64,000 nt of DNA from Actinomycetota bacterium (GTDB lineage: Bacteria > Actinomycetota > Thermoleophilia > Miltoncostaeales > Miltoncostaeaceae): assembly GCA_020636905.1 (NCBI GenBank), contig JACJWX010000008.1:59813-123812 (forward strand), in the 5' to 3' direction. Below are positions 54,084 through 61,894 of this stretch, piece after piece. How positions within the stretch are numbered: position 1 is the stretch's first letter; each line of letters starts with the position of its first letter. The notes under the pieces were generated by a model that searched no databases, had not been told where the DNA came from, and worked only from the letters and a program-made list of their open reading frames with translations. The position numbers and the translations under genes are program-made.

Positions 54084-55325
54084 ATGAGTGAAGCTTCCGC
54101 CGCTCCCAGCGTCGTGCTGGGAGTACCCGCCGAGTCCCGCGCCGGTGAGCGCCGGGTCGCCATGAGCCCCGCCGCCCTCGGCCCGTTGATCAAGGCAGGC
54201 GCCAGGGTCATCGTGGAGTCCGGCGCCGGTGCGCAGGCCGGGTTCACCGACGCGGCGTTCGCCGACAAGGGCGCGGTCATCGGAACCCGTGACGAGGTCT
54301 TCGCGGCCGACGTGCTGTTGATGGTCCGGACGCCGGATCCGGCGCACGAGCCCACCGAGGTCGACCGACTCAAGCCGAGTCACACCGTCGTCGGCATGGC
54401 CGCGCCGTTCGCGGCCCCGGAGGCCGTCTCGGCGCTCGCGGCCAAGGGCGTCACGCTCTTCTCGCTCGAGCTGGTGCCGCGCACGACCCGCGCGCAGTCG
54501 ATGGACGTCCTGTCCTCCCAGGCCAACATCGCCGGCTACAAGGCCGTGCTCCTGGCGGCCGAGGCGCTCCCGAAGCTGTTCCCGCTCATGACGACCGCCG
54601 CGGGCACCATCCCGCCCGCCAAGGTGCTGGTCATCGGTGCCGGTGTCGCCGGGCTTTCGGCCATCGCCACCTCGCGCCGTCTCGGGGCCGTGGTCGAGGC
54701 CTACGACGTCCGGCCGGCGGTGAAAGAGGAGATTGAGAGCCTCGGTGCCCGCTTCGTGGAGCTTCCGCTCGAGACCGGGCAGGAGGGCGGCGGGTCGGGC
54801 GCCTACGCCCAGCAGCTCTCCGAGGAGCAGCTCAAGAAGCAGCAGGAACTGCTCGCCAAGACCGTCGCCAAGAGCGACGTCGTCATCACCACCGCTCAGG
54901 TCCAGGGCGCGAAGGCCCCGGTCATCGTGACGCAGGAGATGGTGGCCGCGATGGCTCCCGGCTCGGTGATCGTCGATCTCGCCGCGGAACAGGGCGGCAA
55001 CTGCGCCGCCACCGTCGCCGGTGAACACACCGACGTCGGCGGCGTCAACGTGATCGGCCCGGTCAACGTGCCGTCCACGGTCCCCACCCATTCCAGCCTG
55101 ATGTACGGCAAGAACGTCGCCAACTTCGTCCAGCTGATGCTCACCGACGGCGGATTCAACCGCGACGTCGACGACGACGTGATCCGCGAGTCGATGGTCA
55201 TCCGCGACGGCGAGGTCCGCAACAACCGCGTCCGCGAGATGCTCGGACTCCAGGCGATCGCCGAACCGGCCCCGCCGGAGCCGGAACCGGAGCCCAGCGC
55301 CGAGTCAACGGAGGTTTCCTCATGA
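54084..55325 (+). CDS. pntAA: Proton-translocating transhydrogenase, subunit alpha part 1 (NAD-binding)
   Basis: Encodes 413 residues from ATG 54084. It holds the soluble NAD(H) domain (dI), with 'RAGERRVAMSPAALGPLIKAGA', 'SSQANIAGYKAVLLAA' and the fold 'VLVIGAGVAGLSAIATSRRLGA'. The Pro/Glu-rich C-terminus is the linker to the membrane part. With the next two subunits it uses the proton gradient to reduce NADP with NADH. The 411 bases upstream (53673-54083) show no gene; they must contain the promoter of this operon, but I see no clear box or riboswitch. The gene overlaps the next by four bases. Confidence 0.96.
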   Translation: MSEASAAPSVVLGVPAESRAGERRVAMSPAALGPLIKAGARVIVESGAGAQAGFTDAAFADKGAVIGTRDEVFAADVLLMVRTPDPAHEPTEVDRLKPSHTVVGMAAPFAAPEAVSALAAKGVTLFSLELVPRTTRAQSMDVLSSQANIAGYKAVLLAAEALPKLFPLMTTAAGTIPPAKVLVIGAGVAGLSAIATSRRLGAVVEAYDVRPAVKEEIESLGARFVELPLETGQEGGGSGAYAQQLSEEQLKKQQELLAKTVAKSDVVITTAQVQGAKAPVIVTQEMVAAMAPGSVIVDLAAEQGGNCAATVAGEHTDVGGVNVIGPVNVPSTVPTHSSLMYGKNVANFVQLMLTDGGFNRDVDDDVIRESMVIRDGEVRNNRVREMLGLQAIAEPAPPEPEPEPSAESTEVSS

Positions 55326-55666
55326 GCGGCCACCTGGTCGTCAACAGCCTGAGCGGCGACGTGATCATCACGGGGCTGTTCGTCTTCGCCCTCGCCGGAT
55401 TCCTCGGGTTCGAGGTCATCCGCCGCGTCCCGAAGCTGCTCCACACCCCGCTGATGGCGCTCACCAACGCGCTGTCGGCGATCTCGCTGGTCGCGTCGCT
55501 CTTCATCCTGGGGCAGAACGAGACCACCTACTCCACCGTGCTGGGCTTCATCGCGGTGGTCGCATCGACCATCAACGTGGTCGGTGGGTTCCTCATCACC
55601 GACAAGATGCTTCGGATGTTCCGTCGTTCTGACAAGCCGAAGCCCGCCGCGACCGAAGGGGCCTGA
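55322..55666 (+). CDS. pntAB: Proton-translocating transhydrogenase, subunit alpha part 2
   Basis: Encodes 114 residues from ATG 55322, overlapping pntAA as ATGA. Three or four membrane helices are visible ('ITGLFVFALAGFLGFEVI', 'PLMALTNALSAISLVASLFIL', 'VVASTINVVGGFLITDKML'), and the last is the family signature. It forms half of the proton channel. The split alpha subunit is the form seen in Rhodospirillum and many actinobacteria. Confidence 0.95.
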   Translation: MSGHLVVNSLSGDVIITGLFVFALAGFLGFEVIRRVPKLLHTPLMALTNALSAISLVASLFILGQNETTYSTVLGFIAVVASTINVVGGFLITDKMLRMFRRSDKPKPAATEGA

Positions 55667-55668
55667 TC

Positions 55669-57078
55669 ATGCGGGACAACATCATCCAGCTGATCTATCT
55701 GGTCGCCGCGGTCGGCTTCGGGCTCTCCCTGCGGTGGATGTCCTCGGCCGCCACGGCGCGCCGCGGAATCCTCGCCGGCGAGATCGGCTTCGTGCTGGCG
55801 ATCGGCGCCACGCTCGCCCTCCCGGGTTACACGAACGAGGGCTACGTCTACATCGCGATCGCGCTCGTGATCGGCACCGCGCTCGGCATCCCGCTCGGCC
55901 TTCGTGTGCCGATGACCGCGATGCCGCAGCGGATCGCGCTCAGCCACGCGTTCGGTGCCCTCGCCGTCGGCGCCGTGGGTATCGGGAAGTTCTTCCTCTA
56001 CCACGAGGTCTACGGCAAGTTCGAGCTGGCCGTGCTCGGCGTCGAGATCCTCCTTGGTGGACTCGTCTTCACCGGCAGTCTCATGGCGGCCGGCAAACTC
56101 CACGAGGTGCTTCCTCAGCGGCCGCTGATGTTCAAGGGCCAGAACTACGCGAACTTCGCGATCCTCGGGCTCTGCATCGCGATCGTCGCGTACCTGATGT
56201 TCCGGCCCCAGGACACCTGGCTGGTGCTGGTGCTCGCCGCCCTGGCGCTCGCCGTCGGCGTGCTGCTGATCATCCCGATCGGTGGCGCCGACATGCCCAC
56301 CGTCATCGCGCTCCTCAACAGCTACGCCGGTCTGTCGGCGTCGGCACTCGGTCTGGTGCTGAACAACAAGCTCCTGATCGTCGCCGGTGCCCTCGACGGC
56401 ACCGCCGGGCTGATCCTGGCGATCATCATGTGTCGCGCCATGAACCGGTCGTTCCGGAACGTCATGTTCGGGGCCTTCGGCGCCGTCGACGAGACCGCCG
56501 CCGGCGGCGGTGACGCCTCCGGGCTCGGTCCCGTGCGCACGGCCTCGCCGGACGAGGCGGCCGAGATCATGAAGATGGGCCGCAGCGTCGTGATCGTCCC
56601 CGGGTACGGCATGGCCGTCGCCCAGGCTCAGCACAAGGTGCGCGAACTCGCCGACGCCCTCGAGGCCGAAGGCGTGGACGTGAAGTTCGCCATCCATCCG
56701 GTCGCCGGACGGATGCCGGGTCACATGAACGTGCTGCTCGCCGAAGCGAACGTGCCGTACGAGAAGCTGCTGGACATGGACGAGATCAACTCGGAGTTCC
56801 CGCAGGTCGACACCGTGCTCGTCCTCGGCGCGAACGACGTGGTCAACCCGTCGGCACGGCACGAGAAGTCGAGCCCCATCTACGGCATGCCGATCCTGAA
56901 CGTCGATCAGGCACAGTCGATCTTCGTGGTGAAGCGCTCCATGCGCGCCGGGTTCGCCGGCGTCGAGAACGAGCTCTTCTACAACCCGAAGACGCAGATG
57001 GTCTTCGGCGACGCGAAGTCCGTCGTTGGCGAGCTGGCCAACGAGGTCTCCGGACAGCGGGACGCCATCAGCCTGTAG
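55669..57078 (+). CDS. pntB: Proton-translocating transhydrogenase, subunit beta
   Basis: Encodes 469 residues from ATG 55669, two bases after the pntAB stop. Eight or nine helices (about 5-265) form the rest of the proton channel. The C-terminal NADP(H) domain (about 295-469) contains 'VVIVPGYGMAVAQAQHKVREL', 'HPVAGRMPGHMNVLLAEANVPY', 'LGANDVVNPSAR' and 'VVKRSMRAGFAGVENELF'. All are standard and complete. Confidence 0.97.
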   Translation: MRDNIIQLIYLVAAVGFGLSLRWMSSAATARRGILAGEIGFVLAIGATLALPGYTNEGYVYIAIALVIGTALGIPLGLRVPMTAMPQRIALSHAFGALAVGAVGIGKFFLYHEVYGKFELAVLGVEILLGGLVFTGSLMAAGKLHEVLPQRPLMFKGQNYANFAILGLCIAIVAYLMFRPQDTWLVLVLAALALAVGVLLIIPIGGADMPTVIALLNSYAGLSASALGLVLNNKLLIVAGALDGTAGLILAIIMCRAMNRSFRNVMFGAFGAVDETAAGGGDASGLGPVRTASPDEAAEIMKMGRSVVIVPGYGMAVAQAQHKVRELADALEAEGVDVKFAIHPVAGRMPGHMNVLLAEANVPYEKLLDMDEINSEFPQVDTVLVLGANDVVNPSARHEKSSPIYGMPILNVDQAQSIFVVKRSMRAGFAGVENELFYNPKTQMVFGDAKSVVGELANEVSGQRDAISL

Positions 57079-57084
57079 GACCAG

Positions 57085-57123
57085 GGTGGGCGGTCGGGCG
57101 GATACTCCGCACGGCCGCCCACC
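57085..57123. terminator. Two-tier hairpin between convergent pntB and guaB-type genes
   Basis: An outer 9-bp stem (GGTGGGCGG with CCGCCCACC) encloses an inner 5-bp stem (GCGGA with TCCGC). It lies seven bases past the pntB stop and 14 bases before the opposing gene's stop, so it probably ends both transcripts. Confidence 0.7.
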
Positions 57124-57136
57124 GGTTCCGCCGCGC

Positions 57137-58576
57137 TCAGCCGTTCAGCGCGTGCGGGTGGCTCTCGTTGAGACCCGCCGGAGTGATCCGGACGAACTCG
57201 GCGTTGCGATGCATCTCGGCGATGCTGGCCGCGTCGGAGTAGCTCATGCCCGAGCGCAGGCCCCCGACCAGCCAGCGGACGACCTCCGGGGCCGGGTCGC
57301 GGAGCGGCACGACCGTCTCGACGCCCTCGGGCACCGTCGGCGTGAAGTCGTCCTCGACCTCATCGACGTAGCGCCGCGCCTCAGCGGCGGTGGCGGACGC
57401 CATTCCCCGGAACACCTTCACCCGACGTCCGTCGCGTGTCACGGCATCGCCGGGGCTCTCCGGCGTCCCGGCGAGCAGGCCGCCGATCATGACCGTGGCG
57501 GCCCCGGCCCCGATGGCCTTGGCGACGTCGCCGGGGTACCGGATACCGCCGTCGGCGATGACCGGCACGTCGCGATCCGCGCACGCGGCCGCGCAGGCGA
57601 GCACGGCCGACAGCTGCGGTACGCCGACTCCGGCGACGATGCGCGTGGTGCACACCGAGCCCGGACCGACGCCCACCTTGACGCCGTCGGCGCCGGCCTC
57701 GACGAGGTCGCGCGCGCCGTCGGGAGTCGCGACGTTCCCGGCGATGATGCCCACCGCATCGTTGCCGATCCCGTCACGGACCTTCGAGACCGCGGCGACC
57801 GCATGCTCCGCGTGGCCATGAGCGATGTCCAGGACCAGCACGTCGGCCCCGGCCTCGACCAGGGCTCTGGCCCGGTCGAGGTAGTCCCCGCGGACCCCGA
57901 TCGCGGCGCCCACGGCCAGATGACCGCGGGCGTCGGTGGTCGTCTCACGCCGTTGCGCATGGGTCACCATGTCGCGCATCGTGACGAGGCCGACCAGGCG
58001 GCCATCGGAATCGATCAGCGGCAGCTTCTCCACCCGGGCCTGGCGCATCATGGCGAGGGCCACGTCACGCGGCGTGCCCGCCTCGCCCACGACCAGTCGT
58101 TCGCGCGGCGTCATTGCGTCCCGCACGAACTCTGCGTCCGGCACCATCCCGAGATCGCGCGAGGTCAGCATTCCGACCAGGTGGTCCCGCCGGTCGACGA
58201 CGACCAGACCGCTCACCCCGCGCTCGCGAATCATCGCGTGGGCGTCACGGATGGGCGCGTCGTCGGCGATTCGATGCGGATCGTCGATGACCGGAGCCTC
58301 GGCGCGCTTGACCTTCGCCACCTCCCGCGCCTGCGCGTCGACGGTGAGGAAACGGTGGATGATGCCGATGCCCCCGACCCGAGCCATGGCGATCGCCATG
58401 GCGGATTCGGTCACGGTGTCCATGTTCGCCGACACCAGGGGCACCGCCAGCCGCAACTGCCGGGTGAGCTGTGTCGAGGTGTCCACGTCACGCCGCGAGC
58501 TGATCCGGCTGCGGCGCGGGACGAGCATGACGTCGTCGTAAGAGAGGGCGAGGGGAATGTCGCTGTGCCAGTTCAT
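57137..58576 (-). CDS. guaB: IMP dehydrogenase/GMP reductase family protein, GuaB1-like
   Basis: Encodes 479 residues from ATG 58576. A TIM barrel is interrupted by two CBS domains (about 95-205), including 'GVSGLVVVDRRDHLVGMLTSRD'. The catalytic loop is 'GVGPGSVCTTRIVAGVGVPQ' and the flap region is 'FRGMASATAA', with 'PEGVE' before the last helices. Length and flap equal mycobacterial GuaB1, which has CBS domains but was found to be a GMP reductase, so this gene may interconvert GMP to IMP and not make XMP. That choice cannot be settled by reading. A TAACCT box seven bases before the ATG suggests a nearly leaderless mRNA. Confidence 0.9.
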   Translation of the reverse strand: MNWHSDIPLALSYDDVMLVPRRSRISSRRDVDTSTQLTRQLRLAVPLVSANMDTVTESAMAIAMARVGGIGIIHRFLTVDAQAREVAKVKRAEAPVIDDPHRIADDAPIRDAHAMIRERGVSGLVVVDRRDHLVGMLTSRDLGMVPDAEFVRDAMTPRERLVVGEAGTPRDVALAMMRQARVEKLPLIDSDGRLVGLVTMRDMVTHAQRRETTTDARGHLAVGAAIGVRGDYLDRARALVEAGADVLVLDIAHGHAEHAVAAVSKVRDGIGNDAVGIIAGNVATPDGARDLVEAGADGVKVGVGPGSVCTTRIVAGVGVPQLSAVLACAAACADRDVPVIADGGIRYPGDVAKAIGAGAATVMIGGLLAGTPESPGDAVTRDGRRVKVFRGMASATAAEARRYVDEVEDDFTPTVPEGVETVVPLRDPAPEVVRWLVGGLRSGMSYSDAASIAEMHRNAEFVRITPAGLNESHPHALNG

Positions 58577-58704
58577 TCGGCGCAGGTTAGCCAAGCCGGG
58601 GGAGCGGGGTCGTTCCGCGGGTCTCCTCGATGGGCCGCTGACGTCGCCATCGCCTTTCCGTCACGTGACCCTCGGTGCCGCGTGCCGGCGCGCCGTTTGC
58701 ACTA

Positions 58705-58900
58705 GTGTCGTGAGTCGGAGGTTCGGGAGCGGCGTGGCGAGTGAGAACCGCAAGCAACAAGGAGGACGTGCGGGACAATGCCGGTGGCATGGCCCGAGCC
58801 GACGACGCACCCCCGGCGACGTACGGGTTGCCCGGGACCGTGGAGGTTGCGTGTGAGTTTGCAGCCGCCAGGCAGCCGCGAGGCCTTCCATTCACGACAC
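58705..58900. mobile_element. MITE-like inverted-repeat element, copy 2
   Basis: A 196-bp element preceded by CTAG (58702-58705) that aligns with copy 1 throughout. A 41-base central block (GGGACAATGCC... to CACCC) and a 23-base block near the right end are identical. Its terminal repeats match at 14 of 19 positions, with the outermost nine bases exact. The right end lacks TA; CG follows instead, and then another left-type end at 58903. The only length difference from copy 1 is three bases. A 46-codon frame starts at the same internal ATG (58777). Confidence 0.72.
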
Positions 58901-58911
58901 CGGTGTCGTGA
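58892..58911. repeat. 20-bp perfect palindrome at the junction of two element ends
   Basis: TCACGACACCGGTGTCGTGA reads the same on both strands. It is formed by the right end of element copy 2 and a second left-type end (GTGTCGTGAGTCG from 58903) meeting head to head around a CG dinucleotide. Confidence 0.8.
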
Positions 58912-58914
58912 GTC

Positions 58915-59382
58915 GTGAAGTCGGTGTCGATCCTCATCATCTGGCTGACCGTTGTGGGAGGGCTCGTCGGGTGCGGGGGAGACACGTCGAGCCCGCCGGT
59001 GTCCACTCAGCCGCTCAGTCCCCAGGACTACGTGTCCCGGGTGCAGGAGATGTTGCATGCTCCCGGCCGGCTCGCCTCGCTCGCCGTCCCGCGGGTGGCG
59101 ACCCCTCCCGCGGGACGGGTCGTCTCGCGCGCCGAGGTGGACGGGCTCGTCGCCCGCGCGCGACGGGACCTCGACGAGCTTCGGGCACGCCCGATCGCCG
59201 ATCCCGCACTCTCCCGGCAACGCGACGCCTTCGCCGGCGCCTACCAGGCCACGGTGACCCACATGGAGCGTGTCGGCCGCGCCATGGTGCAAGATGACGC
59301 GGTTCGCCTGCGACGCGACCTCCCACCGTTGTTGAACAGCATGAGAGGCCTCTCATCCGCCGTTTCGCCCCAGTCGTCCTGA
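58915..59382 (+). CDS. Lipoprotein of unknown function (first of a pair)
   Basis: Encodes 155 residues from GTG 58915. A lipoprotein signal ends in LVGC near residue 20, so the protein is lipid-anchored outside the membrane. The rest is helical, with 'DGLVARARRDLDELRARP' and 'DAFAGAYQATVTHMERVGRAM', and no named domain. The start codon lies inside a sequence matching the terminal repeat of the neighbouring mobile element and has no ribosome site, so the element may have supplied or replaced the gene's leader. The following gene encodes a second, similar lipoprotein. Confidence 0.8.
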   Translation: MKSVSILIIWLTVVGGLVGCGGDTSSPPVSTQPLSPQDYVSRVQEMLHAPGRLASLAVPRVATPPAGRVVSRAEVDGLVARARRDLDELRARPIADPALSRQRDAFAGAYQATVTHMERVGRAMVQDDAVRLRRDLPPLLNSMRGLSSAVSPQSS

Positions 59383-59831
59383 TTGCGTTGATCGGCGTCG
59401 CCGCCGGATGCGGCGGCTCCGACCCGCTCCCCACGCCCACGACGACCCGGCCGGCCGGAAGTGCCGTCGACCCGCGTGGCTACCTCGCCGACAGCGCGCT
59501 GGCGGCCCAGGGCATCCGCGGATACCTCGCCACGCTCGAGGGTGTGGCGCCGGAGGTGACACCGGTGGAGGCGCGGCGGATCGCTCCCGCGCTGCAGGAG
59601 GACGCCGATCGGGTCGCCCTCGCGTTCGGCCGGCTGTCCGCCGGACGCCTGGACGACGCGCGTCTCGAGGAACAGCGCACCGCGGTCACGCCCATCCTCG
59701 GCGAGCTCGCGAAGACGATGGACCGCGGCGCGCAGGCCGCCGCGGAGGGAAGGACGCGGCAGCTGGTCGCCCTGCTTCCCGCGCTCCGTGCCGGTCTCGA
59801 AACGCTCCGCACCAGTCTCGCCGCCGGATAG
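59355..59831 (+). CDS. Lipoprotein of unknown function (second of a pair), apparent AUC start
   Basis: If read from ATC 59355 this encodes 158 residues with a proper lipoprotein signal: RRF, a hydrophobic stretch, then the lipobox AAGC. GAGAGG (59343-59348) lies six bases before that codon. The first standard start in frame, TTG 59388, leaves only six residues before the lipobox Cys, too few for export. So an AUC start, or a frameshift from the preceding gene, is needed. The mature protein is helical ('GIRGYLATLEGVAPEVTPVEARRIAP') and resembles its upstream neighbour in length and style. Confidence 0.72.
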   Translation: MRRFAPVVLIALIGVAAGCGGSDPLPTPTTTRPAGSAVDPRGYLADSALAAQGIRGYLATLEGVAPEVTPVEARRIAPALQEDADRVALAFGRLSAGRLDDARLEEQRTAVTPILGELAKTMDRGAQAAAEGRTRQLVALLPALRAGLETLRTSLAAG

Positions 59832-59832
59832 G

Positions 59833-59861
59833 GGACGGGTCCTGACGGCCTGAGCCCGTCC
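59833..59861 (+). terminator. 7-bp hairpin after the lipoprotein pair
   Basis: GGACGGG pairs with CCCGTCC across a 15-base loop, starting just after the stop codon of the second lipoprotein gene. Confidence 0.5.
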
Positions 59862-59914
59862 GCCGGGGCGCGGCCGGCCCACGGCGTCATGATCTTGGTC
59901 GGTTCTGCCGATGG

Positions 59915-60517
59915 ATGGGTGTGGCCGAGCCTCTCCCAGTCTTGATCGCCAGCTCGTCACCGGCGTACGCGAGAGGGTTGACGGAGCTCCTCCAGGAGGC
60001 GGACATCCCGTCGACCTGCGCCCACACGATCGACGCGGCCATCCGATACGCCGAAGGCCACGGCCTGGATGTGGTGATCGTCGACGATCGCCTCACCGAC
60101 GGTCCCGGCGACGAACTGCTCGAAGAACTGTCCGAACGCGGAATCGCGCATGCTCCGTTGCGGGTGCGCCGAGACGACGAGCTCGTCGATCGCTTCGACG
60201 GTCGCGACGACGTGATCCTGATGGGGTGGTCCGGGGACCTGATCGCCGACGCCGTGCTGCAGGCGATGCGCCACCGCGGCCGGGGTTCGTCGATGGGCAC
60301 GGTGTCGTCGTTGCACGTCGACCTCACGCCCCAGGAGCGGGTCGTGCTGCGGTTGATGCGCCAGCACCTCACCTACAAGGAGATCGCGACGCACCTGGGG
60401 GTGTCGTGGCACACGGTTCGTACGCACGCACAGTCGATTCTCCGGAAGACCGGGGTGCACTCCCGGCGGGACCTCGTGGACTGGATGGCGACGTCGAGGA
60501 GCGGTCGAGCGGCGTGA
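59915..60517 (+). CDS. LuxR/NarL-type regulator with receiver-like domain
   Basis: Encodes 200 residues from ATG 59915 (GTG 59921 is possible). The first 115 residues follow a receiver outline: 'PVLIASSSPAYARGLTELLQEADI' then 'LDVVIVDDRLTDGPGDELL'. The first acidic pair is replaced by Ser-Ser, so normal phosphorylation is doubtful. The C-terminal LuxR helix-turn-helix (about 133-190) is standard: 'LTPQERVVLRLMRQHLTYKEIATHLGVSWHTVRTH'. It overlaps a small membrane-protein gene by four bases, which may be its regulatory partner. Confidence 0.87.
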   Translation: MGVAEPLPVLIASSSPAYARGLTELLQEADIPSTCAHTIDAAIRYAEGHGLDVVIVDDRLTDGPGDELLEELSERGIAHAPLRVRRDDELVDRFDGRDDVILMGWSGDLIADAVLQAMRHRGRGSSMGTVSSLHVDLTPQERVVLRLMRQHLTYKEIATHLGVSWHTVRTHAQSILRKTGVHSRRDLVDWMATSRSGRAA

Positions 60518-60813
60518 CCGCGGCAACGCTCCAGGGCATCGCGCGGAAACCGCTCCGCGCCCGCATCTCGGCGCTGTTGCGCCGGCGCATCGCACCGACG
60601 GCCGGCATCGCGCTCCTGCTCGCCGGCGGCTCGCTCTGCGTGCGGATCGTCGCCGCGACCCTTCTGGGAGACGGCAACGGTCCCGAGGCGCTTTTCACGG
60701 CCTGCGCCTGCGTCCTGGCCGGCGTGTCCCTCCTGTTGATCGCATTGCCCAAGTTCGTCCCCTCGCTCGAGGGGGCCGCCGACCCTTCGTCGTCGCTCGA
60801 CGCCGAGGGGTAG
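60514..60813 (+). CDS. Small two-helix membrane protein
   Basis: Encodes 99 residues from GTG 60514, overlapping the LuxR-type gene as GTGA. The N-terminus is Arg-rich and cytoplasmic, with two hydrophobic helices at about 29-52 and 61-83, and the acidic tail is cytoplasmic. No family is recognised. The tight coupling suggests it tethers or signals to the LuxR-type regulator, but this is only positional. Confidence 0.75.
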   Translation: MTAATLQGIARKPLRARISALLRRRIAPTAGIALLLAGGSLCVRIVAATLLGDGNGPEALFTACACVLAGVSLLLIALPKFVPSLEGAADPSSSLDAEG

Positions 60814-60967
60814 CCCGCCAGGCCGGGGGCACAACGAAGCCTGCCCTCGGCCGGCGGTCGATTCGCCGCGCGCCGGTTCGCATCTCCGTGTGCGCCGCGC
60901 CCTCGTTTCCCGGCGTCCGACCGATGCTTCATCGTCCCGGGACGACGTCTCTCACCGAAGGAGCTCG

Positions 60968-61864
60968 ATGCGTACACGGCGCCCGCGGCGGTCATGCCAC
61001 TCGATCCCGGTCACCAACGCCCGCATGGTCGACAAGGGCGCCGGCCTCGCCGCGGACATGGTGTTCCTCGACATGGAGGACTCGGTCCCCGTCCACCAAC
61101 GAGGAGCCCGGGCCCAGGCGCTGGCGCAGGAGGCGCTCCAGCGGTCGTACCGCGCGGCCACCCTCGGGGTGCGTGTGAACGCCGTCGACGGCCCCTGGTG
61201 CCTGGACGACCTGACGGCGATGGTCGACGCCCCGGTTCCGCCGGACGTCGTGCTGGTGCCCAAGATCAATGACGCCACCGAGGTGGCGTATGTTTGCCAC
61301 CTGCTGGACGCCCTCGAGCGCCGCCGCGGCCGGTCGGGGCCGCCCATCGGGGTGGAACTGCTGATCGAGACCGCCACCGCCATGGCGACCGTGGGGGCGA
61401 TCGCCGCTGCGGCACCGGAGCGGGTCGAGTCGCTCGTGTTCGGCCCGGGGGACTTCGCCGCCTCGATCGACGCTCCTCAGCCGACCATCGGCGCACTCCC
61501 AGCACCGGGGGCGCCCGACCCCCAGGAGCACGCCCTCTTCGCGCTGGTGCTCGCCGGACGGGCCCACGGCCTGCAGGTCATCGACGGCCCGTACGGCGTG
61601 CTCGACGACCCCGACGGGTTGCGACGGTCCGTGGTCCGATCGCGCTCACTCGGCTGTGACGGCAAGTGGAGCATCCACCCGAGTCAGATCCCGGTGTTGA
61701 ACGAGATGTTCGGCGCCACCGAGGCGGAGATCGCGCGAGCGCGGCAGATCATCGACGCCCTCGACGGGCTCGGCGCGGCGCGCATGGGGAACGAGATGGT
61801 CGACGTGGCCACTCGCGGCCTCGCGGAGGCGACACTGCGGCGGGCGGGGATGGACGCCGGCTGA
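60968..61864 (+). CDS. CitE-like/HpcH-HpaI family lyase
   Basis: Encodes 298 residues from ATG 60968, with AAGGAG four bases upstream. The TIM-barrel family splits citryl-, malyl- or citramalyl-CoA. Seen are 'MVFLDMEDSVPVHQRGAR' with the metal-binding acid, 'VRVNAVDGPWCLDD', 'VVLVPKIND', 'VELLIETATAMATV', 'VFGPGDFAASI' and 'GKWSIHPSQI'. The metal and CoA residues appear intact, and the sequence leans towards the malyl-CoA lyase/CitE-like branch. No partner citrate lyase subunits lie nearby, so a stand-alone lyase or thioesterase is likely. Confidence 0.9.
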   Translation: MRTRRPRRSCHSIPVTNARMVDKGAGLAADMVFLDMEDSVPVHQRGARAQALAQEALQRSYRAATLGVRVNAVDGPWCLDDLTAMVDAPVPPDVVLVPKINDATEVAYVCHLLDALERRRGRSGPPIGVELLIETATAMATVGAIAAAAPERVESLVFGPGDFAASIDAPQPTIGALPAPGAPDPQEHALFALVLAGRAHGLQVIDGPYGVLDDPDGLRRSVVRSRSLGCDGKWSIHPSQIPVLNEMFGATEAEIARARQIIDALDGLGAARMGNEMVDVATRGLAEATLRRAGMDAG

Positions 61865-61879
61865 GGCCTCGACGAGGCC
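61865..61879. terminator. 6-bp hairpin between convergent genes
   Basis: GGCCTC and GAGGCC flank GAC directly after the lyase stop codon, with the DivIVA-like gene ending 16 bases further on. Confidence 0.45.
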
Positions 61880-61894
61880 CCGGCCGGGTTCACA

